Of a stretch of 64,000 nucleotides of DNA, positions 1-8,563 are shown one piece after another; positions within the stretch are counted from its first letter, which is position 1; each line of letters begins with the position of its first letter. The position numbers and the translations under genes were made by a program. The stretch is from NCBI RefSeq assembly GCF_000961885.1, contig NZ_JZKH01000009.1:1-64000 (forward strand). Reading direction: 5' to 3'. The notes under the pieces are model-generated. The model did no database searches and was not told the DNA's origin. It saw only the letters and a list, made by a program, of their open reading frames with translations. Source of the DNA: Streptomyces rubellomurinus (GTDB taxonomy: Bacteria > Actinomycetota > Actinomycetes > Streptomycetales > Streptomycetaceae).

Positions 1-483
1 TTCCATCGACTTGGCCTTGCCGATCGCCCGGGTCAGCCGCTGCGAGCCGCCGATGCCCGGGATCACGCCGAGCTTGATCTCCGGCTGCCCGAACTTCGCC
101 GTGTCGGCCGCGAGCAGCACGTCGCACATCATCGCCAGCTCGCAGCCACCGCCGAGGGCGAAGCCGGCCACGGCCGCGACCACCGGCTTGCGCAGCGCGC
201 CGAAGCGGTCCCACGGGCCCAGCCAGTCGTCCAGGTAGACGTCCGGGAACCGGTTGCCCTGCATCTCCTTGATGTCGGCGCCGGCCGCGAAGGCCTTCTC
301 CGAGCCGGTGACCACCAGACAGCCGATCTCCGGGTCCCGGTCGAAGGCGGTGGCGGCGGTGACCACCTCGTTCATCAGCTGGGTGTTCAGCGCGTTCAGC
401 GCCTTGGGCCGGTTGAGGGTGATCAGCCCCACCCGGCCCCTGCGCTCGACCAGGATCGTCTCGTACGTGTCGGTCTCGGTCAT
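1..483 (-). CDS. Enoyl-CoA hydratase, 3' end cut by window edge
   Basis: The first 161 residues of an enoyl-CoA hydratase/isomerase (crotonase) family protein, starting with ATG at 483 and running off the left edge. Crotonases hydrate trans-2-enoyl-CoA in fatty-acid or amino-acid beta-oxidation in the cytoplasm. Visible family features are the N-terminal [10 protein letters not shown] segment, the oxyanion-hole [11 protein letters not shown] segment, and [11 protein letters not shown] followed by [15 protein letters not shown], which includes the catalytic Glu region. The next gene in the same direction is another crotonase-family enzyme of valine degradation, so a branched-chain or fatty acyl-CoA route is plausible. 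Substrate cannot be fixed from sequence. The 195 bases before it hold no gene. Confidence 0.93.
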   Translation of the reverse strand, partial: MTETDTYETILVERRGRVGLITLNRPKALNALNTQLMNEVVTAATAFDRDPEIGCLVVTGSEKAFAAGADIKEMQGNRFPDVYLDDWLGPWDRFGALRKPVVAAVAGFALGGGCELAMMCDVLLAADTAKFGQPEIKLGVIPGIGGSQRLTRAIGKAKSME

Positions 484-678
484 CGCCGTTGACTCCCATT
501 TCCGCTGCTCGGCGCCCCGGGGGCGCGCTCTGACCCCCCAACGATCCACGACGCGAGCCGCCTGGCGCCAGTCTTGGCATGCGAGACGCCGGTCACGAGT
601 CGCCCGGGGCCGGCCGCGGGGAGCAGGCAGCCGGGCGGACCAGGGCGGACGCGGGCGGACCCGGGCGGGCCGGCGGGA

Positions 679-1800
679 TCAGGCCAGGCCCAACTCGTCG
701 TCCGTGCGCGGGGCGAGGAAGCGCGCGACGTCCGCCGCCGTCACCTCCGCCGCCGAGGCGGGCGACCAGCGCGGGTCGCGGTCCTTGTCGATCACCTGCG
801 CGCGGATGCCCTCGACCAGGTCGTGGCTCTCCAGCGCCGCGCAGGAGATCCGGTACTCCTGGTCGAGCACCGCCTCCAGCGACGGGAGCGTACGGGCCCG
901 GCGCAGCGCGGCGAGGGCGACCTTGACGGCGGTGGGGGAGTTCCCGAGGACCAGTTCGGCGGCCTCCTTCGCCTCCGCCACACCGGAGTTCAGCAGCCGC
1001 TCGACGATCTCCTCGACGGTGTCGGCCGCGTAGCAGGCGTCGATCCAGTCGCGCCGGGCGTCGAGGGCGGCGGGCGGTGCGGGTTCGGCGTGCGCGGCGA
1101 CGAGGCCGCCGACCGTCGAGGCCGGTTCGGTGCCGCGTGCGAGCGCGGCGGGCAGTTCGGCCAGCAGGTCGGGGACGCGCGCGGACGGGACGAAGTGGTC
1201 GGCGAACCCGCACAGCAGCGCGTCGCCGGGGCCCATCGAGGAGGAGGTCAGCGCCAGGTGGGTGCCCAACTCGCCCGGGGCGCGGGCGAGGAGGAAGCTG
1301 CCGCCGACGTCCGGGGTGAGCCCGATCCGGGTCTCGGGCATCGCGACGACGGAGCGTTCGGTCACGATCCGCACCGCGCCGTGGGCGGACAGGCCGACGC
1401 CGCCGCCCATGGTGATGCCGTCCATCACCGCGAGGTACGGCTTCGGGTAGCGGGCGATCAGCGCGTTCAGCCGGTACTCGTCGCGGAAGAAGGCGCGGGT
1501 GCCGGCCCCGCCGGCCTTGGCGTCGTCGTGCATCGCGCGGATGTCGGCGCCCGCGCACAGGCCGCGCTCGCCCGCGCCGGTGAGGGCGACGGCGCGCACC
1601 CGGTCGTCCGCGGCCCAGGCGTCCAGCGTCGCGCGCAGGGCCGTGATCATGTCGTGGGTCAGGGAGTTGAGGGCACGCGGACGGTTCAGCACGATCCGTC
1701 CGAGCCCGCCGTCGAGGAAGGTCCGGACCTCCGCCGCGGCCTCCTCGGCGCCGCCCGCCGCGACCTGCGCCGCGACCCCTGCCGTCACCTCTGCGCTCAT
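679..1800 (-). CDS. 3-hydroxyisobutyryl-CoA hydrolase-like crotonase
   Basis: A 373-residue protein of the crotonase superfamily, longer than hydratases (about 260) and matching the usual length of 3-hydroxyisobutyryl-CoA hydrolases, which release 3-hydroxyisobutyrate from its CoA ester in valine breakdown. Seen in the sequence: VLNRPRALNSL near the N-terminus, the oxyanion-hole stretch GLCAGADIRAMHDDAK, GITMGGGVGLSAHGAVRIVTE, and MPETRIGLTPDVGGSF, all typical of this subfamily, followed by an alpha-helical C-terminal extension. The first 25 residues are Ala-rich and may not belong to the folded domain. ATG at 1800 is the chosen start. It lies just upstream, in the same direction, of the truncated crotonase at the window edge. 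Specificity for 3-hydroxyisobutyryl-CoA is inferred from family resemblance. Confidence 0.85.
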   Translation of the reverse strand: MSAEVTAGVAAQVAAGGAEEAAAEVRTFLDGGLGRIVLNRPRALNSLTHDMITALRATLDAWAADDRVRAVALTGAGERGLCAGADIRAMHDDAKAGGAGTRAFFRDEYRLNALIARYPKPYLAVMDGITMGGGVGLSAHGAVRIVTERSVVAMPETRIGLTPDVGGSFLLARAPGELGTHLALTSSSMGPGDALLCGFADHFVPSARVPDLLAELPAALARGTEPASTVGGLVAAHAEPAPPAALDARRDWIDACYAADTVEEIVERLLNSGVAEAKEAAELVLGNSPTAVKVALAALRRARTLPSLEAVLDQEYRISCAALESHDLVEGIRAQVIDKDRDPRWSPASAAEVTAADVARFLAPRTDDELGLA

Positions 1801-1908
1801 CGGGCCCGCTCCCGTCCCCTCGGCGATGTCGACTTCCGCCGTCCACCGTACCGGGGCCGGTGAGGCGCGGGAGGGGTGGGAGGTGCGGGAGGTGTCGGCC
1901 CCGGGCGG

Positions 1909-2586
1909 CTACCCGGGCCAGGCGCGCAGGGCGAGTTCGGCGGTGCGGGCCAGTTCGGCGGCGGTGGCTCCGTCCCGGGCCTGCTGCGACATGCCCTGGA
2001 TCACCGCGGCGAAGTAGCGGGCGAGCGCGGGCGGGTCGGCCTCCGGCGGCAGTTCGCCGTCCCGCTGCGCGGCGTGCAGCCGGGCCTCGAAGACCTGCAG
2101 GTTGGCGTTGCGCAGGTCGCGCAGGTGGGTCTGGACCTCGGCGTCCTGGGCGGAGACGTTGGTGGCGGCGCTGATCACCAGGCAGCCGGCCGGGTGGCCG
2201 GGGTCGGCGTAGACGGCGGCGGCGTCGCGCAGCATGCGGGCGAAGGTCGCGCGGGCCGTGGGCTCCTCGGCGAGTGCCGCGCCGAGGAACGCGCCGGCGG
2301 GGGAGCGTCCGTACTCCCGGACGACCTCCTCGAAGAGCGCGCGCTTGTCGCCGAACGCGGCGTACAGGCTGCCGGGCCGGATGCCCATGGCGGCGGTGAG
2401 GTCGGCGACGGACGTCGCCTCGTAGCCCCGCTCCCAGAACAGGCGGGTGGCGGCGGTCAGCGCCTCGGCGCGGTCGAAGGCCGGCGGACGGCCGCGCCGG
2501 GCCGGCCGGGTGCCCGGTGCGGGCGGGGTCATCGTCGTCGTGGGTGTCGGCGACGGCGGCGGCAGCGGGGGTGTCTTCTCGGCCAT
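1909..2586 (-). CDS. TetR/AcrR family transcriptional regulator
   Basis: A 225-residue TetR-type repressor. After a Pro/Thr-rich N-terminal tail of about 30 residues comes RRGRPPAFDRAEALTAATRLFWERGYEATSVADLTAAMG, then IRPGSLYAAFGDKRALFEEVV, which form the canonical helix-turn-helix. The C-terminal part (about residues 90-225) is the ligand-binding and dimerisation domain and ends with ...LARTAELALRAWPG. It is divergent from the SDR gene at 2686, and two matching palindromes lie between them, so it very probably represses both itself and the dehydrogenase. The inducing ligand is unknown. Confidence in family is high and in the target moderate. Confidence 0.93.
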   Translation of the reverse strand: MAEKTPPLPPPSPTPTTTMTPPAPGTRPARRGRPPAFDRAEALTAATRLFWERGYEATSVADLTAAMGIRPGSLYAAFGDKRALFEEVVREYGRSPAGAFLGAALAEEPTARATFARMLRDAAAVYADPGHPAGCLVISAATNVSAQDAEVQTHLRDLRNANLQVFEARLHAAQRDGELPPEADPPALARYFAAVIQGMSQQARDGATAAELARTAELALRAWPG

Positions 2587-2596
2587 GCCGAAATTT

Positions 2597-2650
2597 TAGA
2601 GCAGTCGCTCAAGAAGTGTGTGCTAGGTTATTTCTTGAGCGATCACTCAA
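2597..2650. promoter_or_regulatory. Paired TetR operators between regulator and SDR gene
   Basis: Two related 16-bp palindromes lie in the short AT-richer gap between the divergent genes: TAGAGCAGTCGCTCAA at 2597-2612 and TTGAGCGATCACTCAA at 2635-2650. They agree at 12 of 16 positions and share GAGC...CTCAA half-sites. One is 11 bp before the regulator ATG and the other 36 bp before the SDR ATG, the usual arrangement for a TetR repressor controlling itself and a divergent target. The sites are read directly. Binding is inferred. Confidence 0.75.
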
Positions 2651-2685
2651 TAAATGGGTGGCGACGCGAACAGGGAGGGTCAGCC

Positions 2686-3459
2686 ATGGCAGGGCGTGCA
2701 CTGGAGGGCAGGACGGCGCTGGTCACCGGCGGCAGCCGGGGGATCGGGCGGGCCATCGCCGAGCGGCTCGGCCGGGACGGCGCCGTCGTCGCCGTGGGCT
2801 ACGCGCGGGAGAAGGACGCGGCCGCCGAGGTGGTCGACGGCATCCGCGCGGCCGGCGGCCGGGCGTTCGCGCTGCCGGCCGCACTCGGGTGGCACGGCGA
2901 CGCCGTCGCACTGTGGGAGGCCTTCGACGAGCGGATCGTCGAGCACGCGCCCACCGGCGGCGTCGACATCATCGTGAACAACGCCGGGATCGGGCGCAGC
3001 GCCGACCTCGCGAACCTGACCGAGGAGGGCTTCGACGAGGTCTTCGCGGTCAACGTCCGCGCGCCGTTCTTCATCGTCAAGCACGGGCTGGAGCGGCTGC
3101 GCGACGGCGGCCGGATCATCAACATCTCCAGCGGCCTCGCCCGGGTGGCGATGCCGGAGATCATGGCCTACGGCTCGACGAAGGGCGCGCTCGACACCTT
3201 CACCCTCAACCTGGCCAAGGAACTCGGGCCGCGCGGCATCACCGTCAACTCGGTGGCGCCCGGCATCATCGACACCGACGTCAACGCGAGCTGGCTGCGC
3301 GGCAACCCCGCCGCCGCCGCCCACGCGGCCTCGCTCTCCGCGCTCGGCCGCGTCGGGCAGCCGGAGGACATCTCGGGCGTCGTCGCCTTCCTCGCCTCCG
3401 ACGACGCGCGCTGGGTCACCGGGCGGGTGGTCGACGCCACCGGAGGGTCGGCGCTGTAG
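2686..3459 (+). CDS. Short-chain dehydrogenase/reductase (SDR)
   Basis: A 257-residue classical SDR oxidoreductase. The NAD(P)-binding motif TGGSRGIG is at residues 14-21, NNAG at 98-101, and the catalytic Ser148/149, Tyr162 and Lys166 (YGSTK) are all present, followed by the PG motif and a C-terminal VDATGG. The chosen ATG at 2686 follows AGGGAGG-like purines; the reading frame is open further upstream but that part has no family similarity and would cross the operators. The enzyme reduces or oxidises a small carbonyl/alcohol substrate in the cytosol. It is most likely controlled by the adjacent TetR protein through the operators at 2597-2650. The substrate cannot be assigned. Confidence 0.93.
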   Translation: MAGRALEGRTALVTGGSRGIGRAIAERLGRDGAVVAVGYAREKDAAAEVVDGIRAAGGRAFALPAALGWHGDAVALWEAFDERIVEHAPTGGVDIIVNNAGIGRSADLANLTEEGFDEVFAVNVRAPFFIVKHGLERLRDGGRIINISSGLARVAMPEIMAYGSTKGALDTFTLNLAKELGPRGITVNSVAPGIIDTDVNASWLRGNPAAAAHAASLSALGRVGQPEDISGVVAFLASDDARWVTGRVVDATGGSAL

Positions 3460-3476
3460 CGCGGAGGGCGGGCTCC

Positions 3477-3622
3477 GGCGAACAGCTGTCCGGTCACAGG
3501 CGAACAGCCGACCGGTCACAGCTGACAGGAAACGGATCACAGAAAACAGATGACAGCTGACAGATTTCATCATCTGAAATCTGTCAGCTGTCATCTGTCA
3601 GCCGTCGTTCGTCACTCGTTCC
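3477..3622. repeat. Heptad-array hairpin element, copy 1
   Basis: The first of eight related intergenic elements. Tandem 7-bp units such as AGATGAC, AGCTGAC, CGGTCAC and GGCGAAC run rightward from 3477 with one single-base slip near 3498, and inverse units (CTGTCAG, CTGTCAT, CCGTCGT, TCGTCAC) run from 3581 to about 3622. The centre is a perfect hairpin: arms 3546-3569 and 3575-3598 (24 bp each) around a 5-base loop TCATC. It separates the convergent SDR and fumarylacetoacetase genes. There is no U-tract, but the stem would terminate or protect transcripts in both directions. Neither flanking stop codon is in unit register here. Confidence 0.85.
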
Positions 3623-3662
3623 GCGGCCTCCGCCGTCCGCCGCCGGCCGGGCCCCCGGGGTG

Positions 3663-4892
3663 TCAGCCCACGCGCCCCGCGACCTCGCCGAAGCCGACGA
3701 CCGTCCCGTCCGGCCCCGGTGCGGTGGCGGTGATGACGACCTCGTCGCCGTCCTCCAGGAAGGTGCGGGTGGTGCCGTCCGGGAGCTTCACCGGCTCCTC
3801 GCCGTTCCAGGTCAGCTCGATCAGCGCGCCGCGGGTGTCCGGCTCCGGCCCGCTGACGGTGCCCGAGGCGAACAGGTCGCCGGTGCGCAGCGAGGCGCCG
3901 TTGACGGTCATGTGGGCGAGCTGCTGCTGCGCCGTCCAGTACATGGTGGCGAACGGCGGGCGGGACACCAGGTGCCCGTTCAGCCGGACCTCCATCGCCA
4001 GGTCCAGGCCCCACGGCTCGCCGCCGCGGTCGTCCAGGTAGGCGAGCGGCTCGACGTCGCGCCGCGGCGGCGCGACCCGGGCGTGCCGCAGCGCGTCCAG
4101 CGGCACGATCCACGGCGAGACCGAGGTCGCGAAGGACTTGCCGAGGAACGGCCCGAGCGGCACGTACTCCCAGGCCTGGATGTCGCGCGCGGACCAGTCG
4201 TTGAGCAGGCAGACGCCGAACACGTGCTGCTCGAAGTCGTCCAGCGCCACCGGCCGTCCCAGCTGCGAGGGCGTGCCGACGACGAAGCCGACCTCCGCCT
4301 CGATGTCCAGCCGCCGGCTCGGCCCGAAGGTCGGCGCGGCGTCGGCGGGCGCCTTGCGCTGCCCCTGCGGCCGCACGACGGGCGTGCCGGAGACGACGAC
4401 CGTGCCGGCCCGGCCGTGGTAACCGATCGGCAGGTGCTTCCAGTTGGGGGTGAGCGGCTCGGAGCCGGGGCGGAAGATCGTGCCGAGGTTGGTGGCGTGG
4501 TGCTCGGAGGCGTAGAAGTCGACGTAGTCGGCGACCTCGAACGGCAGGTGCAGCTCGACCTCGCCCACCGGCAGCAGGGCCGGTGCCAGTGCCTCGCGGA
4601 ACGACTCGTCCGTCAGCCAGGTGGTGAGGTCCGCGCGCACCTGCGTCCAGACCGAACGCCCCGCCGCCATCAGCGGGTTGAGCGAGTCGGCGTCGAGCAG
4701 GACGGACGGCGCGCCGGCCGCGCGGGCGGCGGCTCCGGCGTCCAGCACGAAGTCCCCGACGCGCACGCCGACCCGGCGCCGCCCGGGCTGGTCGGCGGCC
4801 GTGAAGACGCCGTACGGCAGGTTGTGCACGCCGAACGGCGAGTCCTGGGCGCTGGGGAGCCAGCTGCGCGGGCTGCTGGGGGTGGTGCTCAA
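3663..4892 (-). CDS. fahA: Fumarylacetoacetase (last step of tyrosine degradation)
   Basis: A 409-residue fumarylacetoacetate hydrolase, cleaving fumarylacetoacetate to fumarate and acetoacetate. Using the TTG start, the metal ligands known in the family align as Asp125 (DYVDFY), Glu198 and Glu200 (LDIEAE) and Asp232 (LNDWSARDIQ), with the catalytic His132 in HHATN. The N-terminal WLPSAQDSPFGVHNLPYGVF segment matches family N-termini. No ATG is suitably placed; TTG at 4892 overlaps the TGA of the upstream gene (TTGA) and has AGGAGG just before it, so translation is coupled. It is the last gene of the leftward hmgA operon. Function is secure; the start is well supported but unusual. Confidence 0.95.
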   Translation of the reverse strand: MSTTPSSPRSWLPSAQDSPFGVHNLPYGVFTAADQPGRRRVGVRVGDFVLDAGAAARAAGAPSVLLDADSLNPLMAAGRSVWTQVRADLTTWLTDESFREALAPALLPVGEVELHLPFEVADYVDFYASEHHATNLGTIFRPGSEPLTPNWKHLPIGYHGRAGTVVVSGTPVVRPQGQRKAPADAAPTFGPSRRLDIEAEVGFVVGTPSQLGRPVALDDFEQHVFGVCLLNDWSARDIQAWEYVPLGPFLGKSFATSVSPWIVPLDALRHARVAPPRRDVEPLAYLDDRGGEPWGLDLAMEVRLNGHLVSRPPFATMYWTAQQQLAHMTVNGASLRTGDLFASGTVSGPEPDTRGALIELTWNGEEPVKLPDGTTRTFLEDGDEVVITATAPGPDGTVVGFGEVAGRVG

Positions 4893-5758
4893 CGGTCCTC
4901 CTGGGGCAGTGGGCCGGCCGACAGCAGGCCGAGCGAGGCCAGGTCGGCCAGCGGCTCGGCGATGCTGCAGGTGCCGAACGCGGTGAACGAGTTGCGGATC
5001 ACCGTAACCTGACGATCCGTCAGTGAACGCACCGCCTTGGCGAGCGCCTCGCCGTCGCGCTCGGCCAGCACGGCGGCGGCCGCCGCCGGGTCGGTTTCCT
5101 GCGCGGCGAGCAGCACGTTCAGGAAGCCGTGGTGCTCGAAGCCGGTCCTCGGGTCGGTGTGCCGCACGGCGTTGTGCAGCCCGGCGGTGCACTTGTACGG
5201 CAGGCCGCGCCGTGCGCAGCCGGTGAGGAAGGCCGCCAGCTCCTCCTCGTCGGGGAAGGCCTCGGCGGCCAGGCCGCCGGTGCGGAACTTCGCCCGGTAC
5301 GGGCTGTCGACCAGGGCGTCCAGCACCGCGTCCAGGCCGTCCCCGCGCAGGAGTTCGCGCGGCAGCTCGACGGCGGCGGGGACGTGCGGGGGCAGCAGCC
5401 GGTCCAGTTCGGCGACGGCCTCGGCGGCGTCCCGGGTGGCGAGCTCGACGCCCGCCACCTCGAACGGCGCGGCCGCGGCCAGCGCCGGGGCCAACTCCGC
5501 ACTGCCCCCCGGCAGTACGAGCCCGACCCGCAGCGGCCGACCGCCGGCCGCGCCCGCATCCGCGGCCACCGCCTCCGCCAACTCGCCCAACCTGCCCGCC
5601 CCGCACAGGAACGGGCCCACCGCCTCGGCGTACCAGGCGTCGCGGTGCGCCCGGTGCGCGGGCACGGCCTCGGCGACCGGCAGGTTCCCCGGCGGGAACA
5701 CCGCCGCGTCGTCGAACAGCCCGCGGAACAGCTCCGGGATCACGGGAACGGAACTCAT
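4889..5758 (-). CDS. Unknown protein between hmgA and fumarylacetoacetase
   Basis: A 289-residue cytosolic protein I cannot assign to a family. It begins PELFRGLFDDAAVFPPGNLPVAEAV, has a central LRVGLVLPGG segment, and contains SPYRAKFRTGG and LPYKCTAGLHNAVRH, which resemble the lysine-bearing strands of TIM-barrel proteins, then FGTCSIAEPLADLASLGLL at the end. The ATG at 5758 overlaps the hmgA TGA (ATGA) and its own TGA overlaps the fumarylacetoacetase TTG, so the three genes are translationally coupled. Position between the dioxygenase and the hydrolase makes a role at the maleylacetoacetate step or as an accessory factor possible, but it has no resemblance to zeta-class glutathione transferase isomerases. 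Function is open. Confidence 0.85.
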   Translation of the reverse strand: MSSVPVIPELFRGLFDDAAVFPPGNLPVAEAVPAHRAHRDAWYAEAVGPFLCGAGRLGELAEAVAADAGAAGGRPLRVGLVLPGGSAELAPALAAAAPFEVAGVELATRDAAEAVAELDRLLPPHVPAAVELPRELLRGDGLDAVLDALVDSPYRAKFRTGGLAAEAFPDEEELAAFLTGCARRGLPYKCTAGLHNAVRHTDPRTGFEHHGFLNVLLAAQETDPAAAAAVLAERDGEALAKAVRSLTDRQVTVIRNSFTAFGTCSIAEPLADLASLGLLSAGPLPQEDR

Positions 5759-6957
5759 CGCCCCGGCCCCCGACCCGCCCACGTCCAGGCGTAGTTGGCG
5801 TCCTCGCTGGCCCGCCCGCCCTCGCCGAGCTCCAGCGGGCGGAAGGTGTCCACCATGACGGCGAGCTCGTCGAAGAACTCCGCGCCGATGCTGCGCTCGT
5901 ACGCGCCCGGCTGCGGCCCGTGGGTGTGCCCGCCCGGGTGCAGCGAGATCGAGCCCTGGGCGATGCCCGAGCCCTTGCGCGCCGCGTAGTCGCCGCCGCA
6001 GTAGAACATGACCTCGTCGCTGTCCACGTTGGCGTGGTAGTACGGCACCGGGATCGACAGCGGGTGGTAATCCACCTTGCGCGGAACGAAGTTGCAGATC
6101 ACGAAGTTGTTGCCCTCGAACACCTGGTGGGCCGGCGGCGGCTGGTGGATCCGGCCGGTGATCGGTTCGAAGTCGCTGATGTTGAAGGCGTACGGGTACA
6201 GGCAGCCGTCCCAGCCGACCACGTCGAACGGGTGGTGCGGCACGGTGTAGCGGGTGCCCGCCACCCCGTGCGGGCCGCGGTGCTTGACCAGCACGTCGAC
6301 GTCCCCGGGGGCGTCGACCACGAGCGGGCCGACCGGGCCGCGGAAGTCCCGCTCGCAGTACGGCGCGTGCTCCAGCAGCTGCCCGTACTTGGACAGGTAG
6401 CGCTTGACCGGGGTGATGTGGCTGTTCGCCTCGATGCAGTACGCGCGCAGCGGCTCGTCCCCGGACGGCACCCAGCGGTGGGTGGTGGCGCGCGGGATGA
6501 TCACGTAGTCGCCCTGGCCGACCTCGATCGAGCCGAACACCGTCTCGACCGTGCCGGAGCCGGACTCCACGTACACGCACTCGTCGCCGAGCCCGTTGCG
6601 GTAGAGCTCGCTCGGCGCCCCGGCGGCGACGTACGAGATTCGCACGTCGGCGTTGCCGAGGACGAGGCGGCGGCTGCCCACGACGTCGGCGGACTTCCAC
6701 TCCTGGCCCGCGAACAGCTCGTGCAGCTTGAGGTGGCGGGGGAGCAGCGGGTGGTTGGGCACCGTGGACTGGTCCGGCAGCTCCCACGGCACCGCGTTCA
6801 CCACGGCGGACGGGATGCCCCGGTGGTAGAGCAGCGACGAGTCGGAGGAGAACCCCTCCTCGCCCATCAACTCCTCGTAGTACAGCCCGCCTTCGGGTGT
6901 GCGGTGCTGGGTGTGCCGCTTGGGCGGGATGCTGCCCAGCTGCCGGTAGTACGCCAT
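5755..6957 (-). CDS. hmgA: Homogentisate 1,2-dioxygenase
   Basis: A 400-residue cupin dioxygenase that opens the homogentisate ring to maleylacetoacetate using Fe(II). The C-terminal iron site is visible: His308 in PYYHANVDSDE, Glu315 a few residues on (Asp314 is the alternative), and His346 in the HPGGHTHGP stretch; the central part has PFDVVGWDGCLYPYAFNISDFEPITGRIHQPP, typical of the family. ATG at 6957 is directly preceded by GGGAG and by a second GGAG. It lies 184 bases downstream of hppD, whose product makes homogentisate, and is coupled by ATGA to the next gene. Together with hppD and fumarylacetoacetase this gives most of tyrosine degradation. Confidence 0.95.
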   Translation of the reverse strand: MAYYRQLGSIPPKRHTQHRTPEGGLYYEELMGEEGFSSDSSLLYHRGIPSAVVNAVPWELPDQSTVPNHPLLPRHLKLHELFAGQEWKSADVVGSRRLVLGNADVRISYVAAGAPSELYRNGLGDECVYVESGSGTVETVFGSIEVGQGDYVIIPRATTHRWVPSGDEPLRAYCIEANSHITPVKRYLSKYGQLLEHAPYCERDFRGPVGPLVVDAPGDVDVLVKHRGPHGVAGTRYTVPHHPFDVVGWDGCLYPYAFNISDFEPITGRIHQPPPAHQVFEGNNFVICNFVPRKVDYHPLSIPVPYYHANVDSDEVMFYCGGDYAARKGSGIAQGSISLHPGGHTHGPQPGAYERSIGAEFFDELAVMVDTFRPLELGEGGRASEDANYAWTWAGRGPGR

Positions 6958-7077
6958 CTCCCTGCTCCCTGCTCCTTCTCGACCGTGCCCACGGGATCGC
7001 CGCGGCGGTGACAGCTTGCCCCGGCGGCGGCCGCCGCGGCCAGAGGCCCCGCCGCGGCGACCGGCCGCGTGCCTGAA

Positions 7078-7133
7078 GCCGTGTGCCCACAGCCGCGTGC
7101 CCACAGCCGTGTGACTGCAGCCGTGCGGCTGCG
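7078..7133. repeat. 14-bp tandem repeat between hppD and hmgA
   Basis: Four copies of an about 14-bp unit (AGCCGTGTGCCCAC, AGCCGCGTGCCCAC, AGCCGTGTGACTGC, AGCCGTGCGGCTGC) lie in the 184-base gap downstream of hppD and upstream of hmgA. The last copies form a small GC hairpin (GCAGCCG...CGGCTGC). The array may act as an attenuator or processing site between the two genes, or be a neutral tandem duplication. Confidence 0.7.
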
Positions 7134-7141
7134 GGGTGCGG

Positions 7142-8563
<1,422 letters not shown>

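Noticed and set aside
593..1846. A 417-codon minus-strand frame overlapping the hydroxyisobutyryl-CoA hydrolase
   Set aside because: Arg/Gly-rich shadow in another frame of the same gene, without motifs.
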